DNA of 31,523 nt from an uncultured Dorea sp. (GCA_948602995.1 CAPEBR010000048.1:1-31523); one strand, 5' to 3'. Shown: positions 15,856 to 25,205, counted from the first letter of the stretch. The notes: generated by a model not told the origin, from the sequence alone. Program-made: numbers and translations.

Positions 15856-15966
15856 GCAATCGCTATTAACACATTTATGTGTATGACAGTCATAAAAGTT
15901 GGTCATTTCCTTTTATGATTAAATGACCTGTCGGTGCAACTCCGACATAGCGATTGCTATTTTTTT
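15856..15966 (+). ncRNA. Candidate structured non-coding RNA with terminator-like end
   Basis: The plus strand folds into a closed multi-helix structure. Outer stem GCAATCGCTAT (15856-15866) pairs perfectly with ATAGCGATTGC (15947-15957). Inside are ACACA/TGTGT (loop TTTA), ATGA/TCAT (loop CAG), GGTCATTT/AAATGACC with a 12-nt loop, and GTCGG/CCGAC with a 7-nt loop. The closing stem is followed by TATTTTTTT. A perfect TATAAT lies seven bases before the first base of the outer stem, though no good -35 is seen. Its 3' end overlaps the stop codon of the phosphoesterase-STAND gene on the other strand. It could be a defence-linked RNA, the remnant of a retron-like or IS-linked RNA, a small palindromic mobile element, or a complex terminator region. 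Confidence 0.42.
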
Positions 15967-18900
15967 ACTAGACGATTTTTTGCTTGCATTAGCTGAATTG
16001 CTTTCTTTTCCTTAACATTACATCCAAAGAAAACGTCTAAAGTATGCTGCGCTTCACCAGTAATTGAAATATCATGACATAAAAAATACTTCCTTACAAC
16101 AAGCATTGTCATCTGCTTTGTGATATCAAATTTGGCTTCATTATACAGATTTTCTGCTTTTGATGCCATACTGTGGAAATTCCCCGTACACTCTTCCATC
16201 ATCACATTTTGTAGTCTATAATTTGTATTAATATCATAATCAAAATAATCTTTCCTATTAAGATCTGTCATTGTCTTATTGTTGCTAGCAGTCTCCGCTA
16301 TTAGATTATAAATTGAAAGGATAAATGCCATCGACTGGTTCTGCAATTCTTTTGCAATCATAGCTTCTGTAATCATCTTCCCTTTTTTCGTCTTTGGTGC
16401 TCTATCCAAAATATCATTTACAATCTGACTATAATTCTCATCAATATCTTTAAGCATATAATATAAGAGTTTATTTGGATATGTATACAAAATTTCAACT
16501 ATTGCCTTTTTCTGATCCCCTTTCAAAATAGATCTAAAATTAGGTAATATCTTTGCCACCAAATCTAAATAATTAATACTTTTTGAGATTTTGTTTCCGA
16601 ATGAATTAGCTTTACTTTCATCATATGAATAGAGACTCTCCGCCTCTTTCTGATGTTTTTCCACAATCTCTCTCTCCATATGATCTTTATCTTCTTTCAT
16701 TTTACTTTTTTCTTTTTCATCCGGAGGTACAATTTTTCCTGTATTTTTGATTTTAGACAAATATCCCACATTGTCGTTATCAATATTAAGTTCTTCCCAT
16801 TCTTGCATATGCATAATTAAACTATTCATTATAGGATTCAATATCTGCACGTTACTTGTAATATAAGAAAGAAACAATATAATATCACCATTCGGCACAA
16901 AACAAATATTATCTAAAATATACTTTAATTCCTCTGCTCCCTCTCCCTCATTAAACTTTCTGTTTAAATGAGCCGCAGTAAAATATGCTAGAAGATTTTC
17001 GTCACAAAACTCAATCCCTCCTTTCCCCTTGACTTCTCTGATAATATTAGATTTAATTGCCATATTATAAACAAATATAGGATTTAATTCATTATCATAT
17101 GCTTTTCCATATTCTTCAATTACCTTTACAAAGTCTTCCTCTGCAAGAGGATACTTTTTATTAAAATGTATATAATGTGCTACAAAATCTAATGCAATCA
17201 GCATATCCTGGACATTCTCTTCACCAGCATTCTTTGCTAATCGGAAAGTGATATTGGCTTCAAACACTTTACTAAATACATTCGTTTCTTTCTGTGTCTT
17301 TGTATAAGAAAAAGCCAAATAGTAATCAACAAACTGATGGATAAAATCTGGGTTTAATTGAAAATACCTTATTTGATCTGTAATATCCTCATTAATCTTT
17401 CTAGCTTTCTCATCCACATCCTTAATATCATAATTCTGGCAATTTGAACATATTTTTTTGATTAGCAACTCTCTTTTTGCATAATAAAAGGGACATATTT
17501 TTAGATAAAAGGCTTTATTTTCTTGCAGTTCTTCCAATGCTTTCTCTTTAATATTAAGATTCCAGTCAATACCACAAAAAAGAATAATATGTCCAAATAG
17601 TTCTCTGTATTCCTCCCAAAAAGATTTCCATCGTTCTTTCTTTATAATATCATACCCATCCACTATTAAAACTTTCTTTTTCTTTTCAAGTTGAATATAT
17701 TCATCAAAATCGGCATCTTCTCCATACTGCTCTGTCAATGCATATTTAATTACCTTTTTGTTTTCTCTCGGAGCAAAGCTTTCATCATATAAATATAGCG
17801 GAACATATTCATCCAAGAACATTCTACAGAGGTATTTTGACAAAATTGTTTTCCCTGATCTAGAACCACCTTCAATAGATATTGTTACTTTTAAATTAAT
17901 AAGCTCATGAAACTTTTCTTCTGTCGTTACAGCATAATTTTTTAAATCATCATTAATAGTTTTAGCTTCTAAAGAAGGAAACACAAAATAATCTAAATAA
18001 TTTTCACCATCTCTTTCATCCACATCTGTTTCCAAGAATTTTCTAAATGTTTCTGTACAAGTAAATTTATGCTTTCCCCTGAAAATAACATTCTCATTCT
18101 CTAAGTTTTTCTCTGGCTTATAAATGAAACCATTATATACAAATTTATGTCCAATTAGACTACGATTCTCTGTGTCAAGAATTAATGTATTAAAACCATG
18201 CTCTGTCTTAGTTCCATAAAGCGCCAAACCACTTGATATATCTACATTAAACTTTCCATTTACTGTCTTAGTTTCACTAAGAGAAAAGTGTTCATGTCCT
18301 GCAAAAATTAAATCGGAAGTTTCATATAACTTATTATATAGTTTCTGTTTTGAACCATCCGAAAACCATTCAGGGCTGTGATGAATAATGGAAATTGTAT
18401 AATTTTCTTGCATTTCAAAATCAAGTTTATTAATTTCTTTTTGCGGAAGATAATGTAACCCCTTATCCTCGTTCCCATTACACAAAAGGGAAAATGGTGC
18501 GGTATTGATAAGGTTGACTTTTATAACAAACTTTCCAAAAGTCATCTTTCTAACATCAACGATTCTCCCTCTTTGAAAACATTGATTTCTCTTTGCAAAA
18601 CTATAAAAATTATCAAGCTGAGATAACTCTTCATAAAATCTCTTTTCCGTTTCTTTTTGTAAATAATAACCTTTTAGTTCTTCAAGTCCTCTGTCTGGAT
18701 TAGCCGCAAGGTTGTCATGATTTCCAGGCGCAATAAGAGTATAGATCTTTTTATCTGGTAAATAGGTTGTCTTTAATTGATTTATTAATGTACCTATAAA
18801 CCCTCCTGCCGTCTTATACTGATTAGCTTCTCCAGAATGTGCTATGTCTCCCGAAAACACTATTACACATTCATCGAATTTATCAATCTGTCTTAAAGCG

Positions 18901-18986
18901 TTAACCATTGCCTTAATATTTATTTCTCTAAATTTAGTATCTTCCCTAAAATGTGCATCACTTAAGTGAAATAATAAAATTTTCAT
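15957..18986 (-). CDS. Metallophosphoesterase-STAND NTPase fusion, 1009 aa
   Basis: A three-part protein. Residues 1-280 form a calcineurin-like metallophosphoesterase with the metal ligands visible: LSDAH (D10, H12), GDIAHSG (D47), GNHD (N89, H90), IIHHSPEW (H202) and GHEH (H231, H233). Residues 365-560 form a NACHT/STAND-like P-loop NTPase with GGSRSGKT (373-380) and KVLIVDGYD (438-446). NTPase-type winged-helix signs follow, including DENLLAYFTAAHL near 680. The C-terminal 300 residues are helical, with a Lys/Glu-rich coiled coil, and probably act as sensor. This is the plan of bacterial STAND immune receptors: ligand sensing, oligomerisation, effector activation, here with a phosphoesterase effector against nucleotides or nucleic acid. 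I know no named system of exactly this build. TAAGGAGGAACT precedes the ATG. AT-rich, next to the Septu-like pair. Confidence 0.8.
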   Translation of the reverse strand: MKILLFHLSDAHFREDTKFREINIKAMVNALRQIDKFDECVIVFSGDIAHSGEANQYKTAGGFIGTLINQLKTTYLPDKKIYTLIAPGNHDNLAANPDRGLEELKGYYLQKETEKRFYEELSQLDNFYSFAKRNQCFQRGRIVDVRKMTFGKFVIKVNLINTAPFSLLCNGNEDKGLHYLPQKEINKLDFEMQENYTISIIHHSPEWFSDGSKQKLYNKLYETSDLIFAGHEHFSLSETKTVNGKFNVDISSGLALYGTKTEHGFNTLILDTENRSLIGHKFVYNGFIYKPEKNLENENVIFRGKHKFTCTETFRKFLETDVDERDGENYLDYFVFPSLEAKTINDDLKNYAVTTEEKFHELINLKVTISIEGGSRSGKTILSKYLCRMFLDEYVPLYLYDESFAPRENKKVIKYALTEQYGEDADFDEYIQLEKKKKVLIVDGYDIIKKERWKSFWEEYRELFGHIILFCGIDWNLNIKEKALEELQENKAFYLKICPFYYAKRELLIKKICSNCQNYDIKDVDEKARKINEDITDQIRYFQLNPDFIHQFVDYYLAFSYTKTQKETNVFSKVFEANITFRLAKNAGEENVQDMLIALDFVAHYIHFNKKYPLAEEDFVKVIEEYGKAYDNELNPIFVYNMAIKSNIIREVKGKGGIEFCDENLLAYFTAAHLNRKFNEGEGAEELKYILDNICFVPNGDIILFLSYITSNVQILNPIMNSLIMHMQEWEELNIDNDNVGYLSKIKNTGKIVPPDEKEKSKMKEDKDHMEREIVEKHQKEAESLYSYDESKANSFGNKISKSINYLDLVAKILPNFRSILKGDQKKAIVEILYTYPNKLLYYMLKDIDENYSQIVNDILDRAPKTKKGKMITEAMIAKELQNQSMAFILSIYNLIAETASNNKTMTDLNRKDYFDYDINTNYRLQNVMMEECTGNFHSMASKAENLYNEAKFDITKQMTMLVVRKYFLCHDISITGEAQHTLDVFFGCNVKEKKAIQLMQAKNRLVKK

Positions 18987-19099
18987 AGTTCCTCCTTATA
19001 GTAATTTTCTATTCTGTATGTACACACATAAGAAATATCTTCCTATTTCAAAACATCCTATTCCCTATCATAGTCAATGATCCTCTGTTCCATTGTAAG

Positions 19100-19490
19100 C
19101 TACTCCAAAACAAGCTCATCGCCTAACTTTTCTGCTATGTACCTGCCGACTACATCCACCTTGTCTGCTTTCCAGATGAAGTAGTCCACCCTAAAATGAT
19201 TACTGATATAATCTATCAGCAACTTCATCACTTCTTGAGTGTATCCTCTACCCATGCAACCATCTTGTCAATTCCGATTTCATGCACTGTATATCCATAT
19301 TTTCAAGCTGACAGAATCCATAAATCTCCCCTGTATTTTTCCAATATTGGCACAGAAAAATTATTTGCAACATTTACTTCTTTCTAGAGTACTTGCATAA
19401 GCTTTTTTGCAAACACATTTTTGTACAAGAACTCTGTATATGGGATAATCTTTCTCAATCAATTTCCTAACGTATACCTGTTCTCTTTCG
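19100..19490 (-). pseudogene. Decayed GNAT acetyltransferase
   Basis: Minus-strand remnants in three frames line up in the order of a GNAT N-acetyltransferase. First VRKLIEKDYPIYRVLV, then EIYGFCQLENMD, then YTVHEIGID, then CMGRGYTQEVMKLLIDYISN (the acetyl-CoA-binding GxGxT/A region), ending VDYFIWKADKVDVVGRYIAE with a stop at 19100. At least two frameshifts separate the pieces, so no functional protein is expected. The rest of 18987-19671 shows no gene. The boundaries are approximate. Confidence 0.5.
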
Positions 19491-19619
19491 TCACAGTTCT
19501 CCATATATATTTCTATTCATTTTACTATTATATTTCAACGGAACAACTTGGACAAGCTATTTTCCAAGAATATTCACCATTTTATACTATCTTTATTCTG
19601 ATTGATTTTTCACAATCAT

Positions 19620-19651
19620 GGATACAACAGCCTCTTTAGACTGCTGTATCC
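19620..19651 (-). terminator. Hairpin at the end of the right operon
   Basis: GGATACAGCAG pairs with CTGTTGTATCC (11 bp, one G-T wobble, 10-nt loop) about 20 bases after the stop of the 204-aa gene. No T-run follows, so it may be a terminator of weak type or an mRNA 3'-end stabiliser. Confidence 0.4.
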
Positions 19652-19671
19652 TATAAAATCCATTCTGTTAT

Positions 19672-20286
19672 CTATGCGGCACTTTTACGGATATTCCGAA
19701 TATGGTTCTCAACCTTCCCACACCGCATTTTCATTCTTTTCCATTCTTCCTGCCGCAAGACAGTTTCCAGCGCCCCGCTGTCATTTGGCACATATTCGGA
19801 GTATAAAAACTTACCGAATAATTTATGCTCTCCCTTATGAATATGTTTGTCTCCGTCCTGGAAATACGCTCCTTTCTCATGAACAACTCTGACCTGGTCT
19901 GCCGGTACTGACATTCTTTTTACCAGTTCCATATGCTCCCGGTAATCAAGTGGGTACAGATTCCCGATCACTTTCCCGTCTTCCAGGCCTGTCACTTCTA
20001 CGGCATAAGCTAAAATCCTCTCACTTCTCCCGTCACCATAGTAAGTCCAGATATGATGCGCTGCAGTCGGCTTTAAAAATACCCGACCTTCTTTCAGGCA
20101 CCAGGTTCCGCAGCGTCGGGACATCCAGAGATACGTCCGCTCTCTAAGAGGCAGCACATTCGCCTCAGCCGCCGCTTCTTCTAAATCTTTCCGGTCATAG
20201 GCGAAATCTCCCTGATAGCTCTGCGTATTCCTTTTCATGATCTTTTCTAAGCTGTCCAGCAAATCAATCCCCATAAATTTCGGCAT
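19672..20286 (-). CDS. Hypothetical protein, 204 aa
   Basis: Not recognised. An alpha/beta protein with a Cys-Trp-rich segment (RRCGTWCLKEGRVFLKP), then PTAAHHIWTYYGDG, which could bind metal or substrate but matches no motif I know. A basic C-terminal tail (MKMRCGKVENHIRNIRKSAA) may contact nucleic acid. AAGGAGG is well placed before the ATG. It is the last gene of the right operon, 13 bases after the 63-aa gene. Confidence 0.65.
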   Translation of the reverse strand: MPKFMGIDLLDSLEKIMKRNTQSYQGDFAYDRKDLEEAAAEANVLPLRERTYLWMSRRCGTWCLKEGRVFLKPTAAHHIWTYYGDGRSERILAYAVEVTGLEDGKVIGNLYPLDYREHMELVKRMSVPADQVRVVHEKGAYFQDGDKHIHKGEHKLFGKFLYSEYVPNDSGALETVLRQEEWKRMKMRCGKVENHIRNIRKSAA

Positions 20287-20299
20287 AAGTTCCTCCTTC

Positions 20300-20491
20300 C
20301 TAATCTTTCAGTATCCGCTGCCAGGCTTCGGAAATCTCCCTGGCAGTCTGTCTTGCCTCATCTCCAAGCTCTGGATTTCCTGCCGCCTGCTCCAGATAGC
20401 TCTTAAGCTCCCGCATCTGTGCTTCATATGTCCTTACCACACACCGCAAACGGCGGATTTCCCTCTGGCATAAAATTAAATCATTACTCAT
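20300..20491 (-). CDS. Small coiled-coil protein, 63 aa
   Basis: Begins MSNDLILCQREIRRLRCVVR and is predicted to be one long helix with regular hydrophobic spacing, then a shorter helix. AGGAGG lies seven bases before the ATG. It sits 13 bases after the 821-aa gene's stop. It probably acts as a dimerising adaptor or accessory subunit; nothing more specific can be said. Confidence 0.62.
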   Translation of the reverse strand: MSNDLILCQREIRRLRCVVRTYEAQMRELKSYLEQAAGNPELGDEARQTAREISEAWQRILKD

Positions 20492-20504
20492 TTGCGACCT
20501 CCTG

Positions 20505-22970
20505 CTATTTTTCTGTCCTCGGATTTACAAAGGATTCCTGAAACAGAAAATATCCTTCCTCATAACTTCCTTCCTGCCTTGCGCCTGCCATTCCGCCCAG
20601 GCTGTCCAGATACTGCTCCCCATTCTTGGATTCCGAAATATACATATAATATTTCGCACGGATAAACTGCTTTTCTTCCAGCGCAAACTTTTTATAGGCA
20701 TCGCTTAAAACCAGCTCCGCCTGTAACTGTTTTGCTTTCTTTTTCAGCATCTCCACCGCAAACCAGACCGCTTCCTTTTCTTTCTCCTCTGAAATTCCTT
20801 TAAAATACGGACGTTCCAAAAATAAGGTCAGATACTCTTTTCTGTCATTTACTGCTTCCTCCCCAGTATCCTCCTGGGTGAGATCCGCAAACTGCAGTCC
20901 CTGCCGTTTCCCGTTTATCCTGTAAAATGTCCCTTTCGTGAGGCGGATGATCACCCGGAACACCAGTGTCCCTTCCATGGAAAGATATACCACCTTCTTA
21001 TTCGCATCAAAGCAAGATAACAGGCAGCTTTTATATTTCCCATCCCGGTAAGAAAGGCAGGTATGTCCAAGCACCTCCCCGATCTGCATGATCGGAAGCA
21101 GCCGGTCTTCTTCCCACAGACTCATCGGCTTCCTTTTCATTTCCATATTCTTCATCCAGGCCTGCTGTGTTTCTGCCGGAAGGCGTAACGCAATTTCCCG
21201 TTCCAGGTCATTTTTATAATATTTTACTTCCCAGAACCGCCCGGCAATCTCCGCGGCACAAAGACGTTTAGCCTTTTCCCGTTCCGATTCCAACGCTCCG
21301 GATAAAAACGCATGGAAAATCTCCGCGCCGCCTTCGCACAGGAAACGCATGAACCCTTCCCGGTTTTTAAGCAAAAAGTCTTCCCCAATCTTCAGGACTC
21401 CGTTCAGCTGCTTCCATCTTCCGTCGATCTCCGGCATCTGCTCTTTTGCCGTCTTAAAATCTGGGATATCCTGTAATTTTTCCAGATTATATACAAGAAA
21501 GTCTGCATGATAGCCCGTACGGATTTCCGGAATAAAACGCTCTGCCTCATCCCATACGCACAGAAGGTTCACCGCCTGCTGATAGGACAGGGATTCCACA
21601 TGCTTAAGCTCCGTTTCCATCCACCGGGAAACCGGTTTCTCTATTAACATCATCCCTAGTTTATCAAGCTGTTCTTCGCTCATGCCTTCCAATAGGCATT
21701 TCCTTCCAATAATTTCCCTGATTGCCCGCAAACGGTCATCCATCTTTAAATCTGCCAGCCGATGGTACAATTTTGCATATAAAATGTCATTTGTAGCAAA
21801 TAATCGGATTTCCTCAAAGGAATACTGTTTCCAGGTTAAAACCTGCTTTTCTTCATCTAAAAAGGCATGAAGCCTTGCACATTCTTTTAGATTCTTAGGA
21901 TTCAGCGTATTGATATTCAGAAACCGTTCATAGGTATCCCGGTCCAGCAGAAGATTCCGCCATCCGAAACAAGTAAAATCCCGGAAATTTTCCTTTACTA
22001 CAGAAAGGAAATGCTTTTTCTTATGTGTAATCGCATAAACCAGAAGATTATTCTGATCTTCTGTCAACAGCTCCACATTCACACCTTCCAGAACATCCCC
22101 ATAAAGAAAGCTTAAGTAGGAAACCCGGTTTTTCATAAATGAGAGTTTCTTATCCACCGGCAATTTCAAAAGCAGATGCTTTAACCTGTTCAGGTCATAC
22201 ACTAGCGCCTCATTGTCAAGCCACTGCTTCAAAAACCTCCCCGTTTCTTCGTGGGGAATCTGCCCTAAAACTTCGCCAAGTCCCTTGCTGATGGCTTCCT
22301 TATGTTCCCACAGCCCTTTTTCCTGCTTCTGCACCAGGCATGCACGCCACTTCAGGCTGTCAGACAAATCCCTGATCAATTCATGATACCCCGGATCAAG
22401 CAGCCGTTCCCAAAAGCTGCGCTCCTTCGTCATCTTATTTAAAAAATCGCCGGATATCATCGGTTCTGTCAGGAGCCTGCATTCCCGCTCTGTCAGGTCA
22501 CCGATGGAAAATGCGCCGCAGCCATCCAAGGTATACAGCCCCCTCATCAGATATCCTTTTTCATCTTCCGTCAGAGATGCCGAGCGAAAGTACTTTAAAT
22601 AAGTATAGATTCTGTCTGGCTCAATCAGATTGTCTGCCAATACGGAAAGGAGTTCTTCATAACCGAAGTCTTCAGATAAAACCGCATCTTCCGCCCAGGT
22701 TAAAAAGCGGCTGACTCTCATTGGATCATAACATTCCTCCTGTGACAGCCGTACCAGGCAGGACAGGAATCCCTGATCCCGCACCAGATATTCTACTGCC
22801 TCTTCATCTAGCTTCCCTATCTGCTCTCCAGCCTCCATCTGATTGATTTTCCTGCTTAAGCCCAACAGTTCCTCTTCCTTACAAGCTTTCAGCAATGAAT
22901 CCGGCACACAGGCCTTCTCCATCTCCGTTCTTAGCATGATATGTTTCAAAATCGTCTCACTAAACCGCAT
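20505..22970 (-). CDS. Large unknown protein, 821 aa (right operon)
   Basis: Not recognised. About 600 residues look like repeated amphipathic helices (an alpha-solenoid), with several EEXL/LL-rich segments. A distinct C-terminal alpha/beta region follows: GEVLGHTCLSYRDGKYKSCL at about 630-650, then FDANKKVVYLSMEGTLVFRV. This shape (G-x-x-L-x-H-x-C, hydrophobic strand, charged strand, Gly turn, Arg) faintly recalls the PcfJ core, but relationship is unproven. A ribosome site AAGGAGG lies nine bases before the ATG, one base after the previous stop, so the two large genes are tightly coupled. It may be a scaffold or substrate-recognition component for the upstream AAA+/VWA pair. Confidence 0.75.
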   Translation of the reverse strand: MRFSETILKHIMLRTEMEKACVPDSLLKACKEEELLGLSRKINQMEAGEQIGKLDEEAVEYLVRDQGFLSCLVRLSQEECYDPMRVSRFLTWAEDAVLSEDFGYEELLSVLADNLIEPDRIYTYLKYFRSASLTEDEKGYLMRGLYTLDGCGAFSIGDLTERECRLLTEPMISGDFLNKMTKERSFWERLLDPGYHELIRDLSDSLKWRACLVQKQEKGLWEHKEAISKGLGEVLGQIPHEETGRFLKQWLDNEALVYDLNRLKHLLLKLPVDKKLSFMKNRVSYLSFLYGDVLEGVNVELLTEDQNNLLVYAITHKKKHFLSVVKENFRDFTCFGWRNLLLDRDTYERFLNINTLNPKNLKECARLHAFLDEEKQVLTWKQYSFEEIRLFATNDILYAKLYHRLADLKMDDRLRAIREIIGRKCLLEGMSEEQLDKLGMMLIEKPVSRWMETELKHVESLSYQQAVNLLCVWDEAERFIPEIRTGYHADFLVYNLEKLQDIPDFKTAKEQMPEIDGRWKQLNGVLKIGEDFLLKNREGFMRFLCEGGAEIFHAFLSGALESEREKAKRLCAAEIAGRFWEVKYYKNDLEREIALRLPAETQQAWMKNMEMKRKPMSLWEEDRLLPIMQIGEVLGHTCLSYRDGKYKSCLLSCFDANKKVVYLSMEGTLVFRVIIRLTKGTFYRINGKRQGLQFADLTQEDTGEEAVNDRKEYLTLFLERPYFKGISEEKEKEAVWFAVEMLKKKAKQLQAELVLSDAYKKFALEEKQFIRAKYYMYISESKNGEQYLDSLGGMAGARQEGSYEEGYFLFQESFVNPRTEK

Positions 22971-22971
22971 C

Positions 22972-25164
22972 CTATGCCGCCTCCTTCCGTTTTTCTTTCA
23001 CTTCCACAAGCCCCAGTATCCATTTCACTTCTGCAAAAGTAAGCTCTTCTTCCATAAACAGGAACTTAAGCAGCTCGCACAGGCTTCCTGCTTCTTCCCG
23101 CTCCAGAACCATATTTAGATTTTCCTTCCGGAACAAACTGCACAGATATCTGCCCGTTATATAGCGTTTCTCTTTTTTCTTGTCACTATCATAACAATAT
23201 TCCTGCGCATAATCATATAGCCCGGAAAAATGCCCGTCTGTATTTCGAATCCCTGCCACCTGCCGGGTGAAATCTTTTCGTATGGCATCTGTTTTACGTT
23301 TCTGCTCCAGCAAAAGGTGCCGATGCTCTCTTTCCTGCTTTTTTAAATGAAACTCTTTAAGTTCTTCCTCCGTCAGATAAATTTTTCGCAGATTTTCCAA
23401 CTGCTTCTGCTGGCCTGCTGTCTCTGTAAGCGCCAGGAAGACCTCCCTTGCTTCTTCCCTGGGGAACCAAAGCAGATGGTCCTCTTTGGAAAGCACCCCG
23501 ATCAGAAAAGAAAGGTATTTATCCGTATAATTCACAAAAATATGGCGCTCCATAATATAAAAAAGCTTTCGGTGCTCTTCCAGGCTAAGAAACGGGCGGA
23601 TCAGGTCCATTCCTGAGAAATTAAAGGAAACACTGGAATGGTAATAACGGCTTCCACACCTGTACCCTATCCCGATACCCTCCAGCAGCAAATCTTCTAC
23701 CGCAAATAATCCCTGACCGGAAATCCCGATTTCCTCCGCAGTCAAAAACAGCATCTCCACCGCTTTCGGCGTCTGCAGCCCTTTCATATAAATTTTCAGG
23801 TAATCCGCCATATTCTTCCACTTCTGATCCGCCTGCTCTTTGTTAGAACGGCGTTCTGACAGATATTCCCTCAGCAGGCTGAGCGGGCATATCATCTCTA
23901 GCTCCGCCAGTGTAGAGAAAATATCATTCAGATGATAATTCTCTAGCTTCCAGAAATGCTTCAAAAAGCTTTCTCCGGTCAGTTCCTGATATACAGAAAG
24001 GTACTGCTCCATTTTTTCTTTCCCATACCGTTCCATGCTTAAAGTTTCAAATACCCATCTCCTGAAGCTGTTTTCATCGATCCGGAAATACAGTTCCTGC
24101 CATTTAGTGTCTGTTAAGTCGATCCGAAACCACCTGCTATGTCTTTCTTCATTCCTGTCACAGGAAAGGAGCAGCTGATAGGTCTGCACATTTTCCACCT
24201 TTAAAAGCTGATAGAGCCTGTCAAAGATACTGGTGGTATCCTCAAGCCGCACATGGAAGTACCGGTAATCATCTAAGAGCCGCCTGCAGAAATCTCCTGC
24301 CACATCCAGGTGTTCCCCGTTCCCTTCAAGGAACAGCATACACGTCTCCACTGCCATCCGTTCTGCCGTCAGCCCGTCCTTCTTTAACATATTCACTGCA
24401 CGGGCCTGGTATAAAAGGGACATACTGAGATACATGATCTCCTGAATGGTATATCCGGCCTTCAGAAGCTCCCTCCTTGCCGCGCTTCCTTCTTTTGCAT
24501 AGGAAAACGGGAGGCGTAACAGGTATTTCAATGCCATGATATCCTTTTTCTGGTATCCTTTCACCCTCTCATGATAGCGCGTGACCAGCCACGCATAGAG
24601 CTCCGAGTGGGTGTAGACGGAACATTTCCGCTCTTTCCCAAGAAGAAGGTTCAGCGTTCCTTTTACCTTCTCCCATACCACATGGTCATCCGGAAGCAGC
24701 GACAGAATAAAAATCTGCTCTTCTACGGACTGTACCGGGAAATCCAGCAGCTTCTCATACAGCTCCCTTGAACCATCCTCCGCTAAATACTGGATCCCAA
24801 GCCAGAACAGATCATTTTTCTTTAAGGTACGCTTCATCTGTTTCCAAAAGGACGGCTGCTGTTTTCCAATGAACATTCCGTCATTTTGTACTTTCTTCGT
24901 CTCTGCCAGCGCAAGGCCCAATGCCCGGAGCTGTCTTTCTGTTACCGTCTCTTTTTCATCCAGACGCTCCAGCACCTCTCCGGGGTAACGCAGGCCATAC
25001 ACATCTTCCATTTCCTGATCTGGCTTGCGAAAAAATAATGCAGAATTTTCCATCCATCTGTATAATTGTTCCTTATTTGTGTGTTCCGACAGACGATAGA
25101 TAAGGTCCACCATCTGGCAGTACAGCTCAACATCCACTACATTTTCATAAAATTTACCCAGCAT
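22972..25164 (-). CDS. Large unknown protein, 730 aa (right operon)
   Basis: Not recognised. It begins MLGKFYENVVDVELYCQMVD and is helix-rich throughout, with repeated Leu/Tyr-spaced helices suggesting an alpha-solenoid. A Lys/Gln/Arg-rich coiled-coil stretch at about 610-650 (KKQEREHRHLLLEQKRK) interrupts it. There is no signal peptide or catalytic motif. The start is set by AAAGGAG before ATG 25164; the longer frame to 25194 would run through a hairpin. It ends one base before the 821-aa gene. It resembles that gene in style, and the pair may be distant paralogues or partners. Confidence 0.75.
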   Translation of the reverse strand: MLGKFYENVVDVELYCQMVDLIYRLSEHTNKEQLYRWMENSALFFRKPDQEMEDVYGLRYPGEVLERLDEKETVTERQLRALGLALAETKKVQNDGMFIGKQQPSFWKQMKRTLKKNDLFWLGIQYLAEDGSRELYEKLLDFPVQSVEEQIFILSLLPDDHVVWEKVKGTLNLLLGKERKCSVYTHSELYAWLVTRYHERVKGYQKKDIMALKYLLRLPFSYAKEGSAARRELLKAGYTIQEIMYLSMSLLYQARAVNMLKKDGLTAERMAVETCMLFLEGNGEHLDVAGDFCRRLLDDYRYFHVRLEDTTSIFDRLYQLLKVENVQTYQLLLSCDRNEERHSRWFRIDLTDTKWQELYFRIDENSFRRWVFETLSMERYGKEKMEQYLSVYQELTGESFLKHFWKLENYHLNDIFSTLAELEMICPLSLLREYLSERRSNKEQADQKWKNMADYLKIYMKGLQTPKAVEMLFLTAEEIGISGQGLFAVEDLLLEGIGIGYRCGSRYYHSSVSFNFSGMDLIRPFLSLEEHRKLFYIMERHIFVNYTDKYLSFLIGVLSKEDHLLWFPREEAREVFLALTETAGQQKQLENLRKIYLTEEELKEFHLKKQEREHRHLLLEQKRKTDAIRKDFTRQVAGIRNTDGHFSGLYDYAQEYCYDSDKKKEKRYITGRYLCSLFRKENLNMVLEREEAGSLCELLKFLFMEEELTFAEVKWILGLVEVKEKRKEAA

Positions 25165-25182
25165 ACACTTTGCTCCTTTCCA

Positions 25183-25205
25183 AAGGGACCGCATAGCGGC
25201 CCCTT
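25183..25205 (-). other. Intergenic hairpin before the 730-aa gene
   Basis: AAGGGGCCGC pairs with GCGGTCCCTT around a TAT loop (one G-T wobble) in the minus-strand RNA, immediately before the ribosome binding site. No T-run follows on this strand, so it may be an mRNA processing or stability element; a T-run exists only on the other side. Confidence 0.35.

Noticed and set aside
15856..15966. A complete retron
   Set aside because: PtuAB-type genes and a paired-end RNA are present, but there is no reverse transcriptase in the window and the RNA points away from ptuA.
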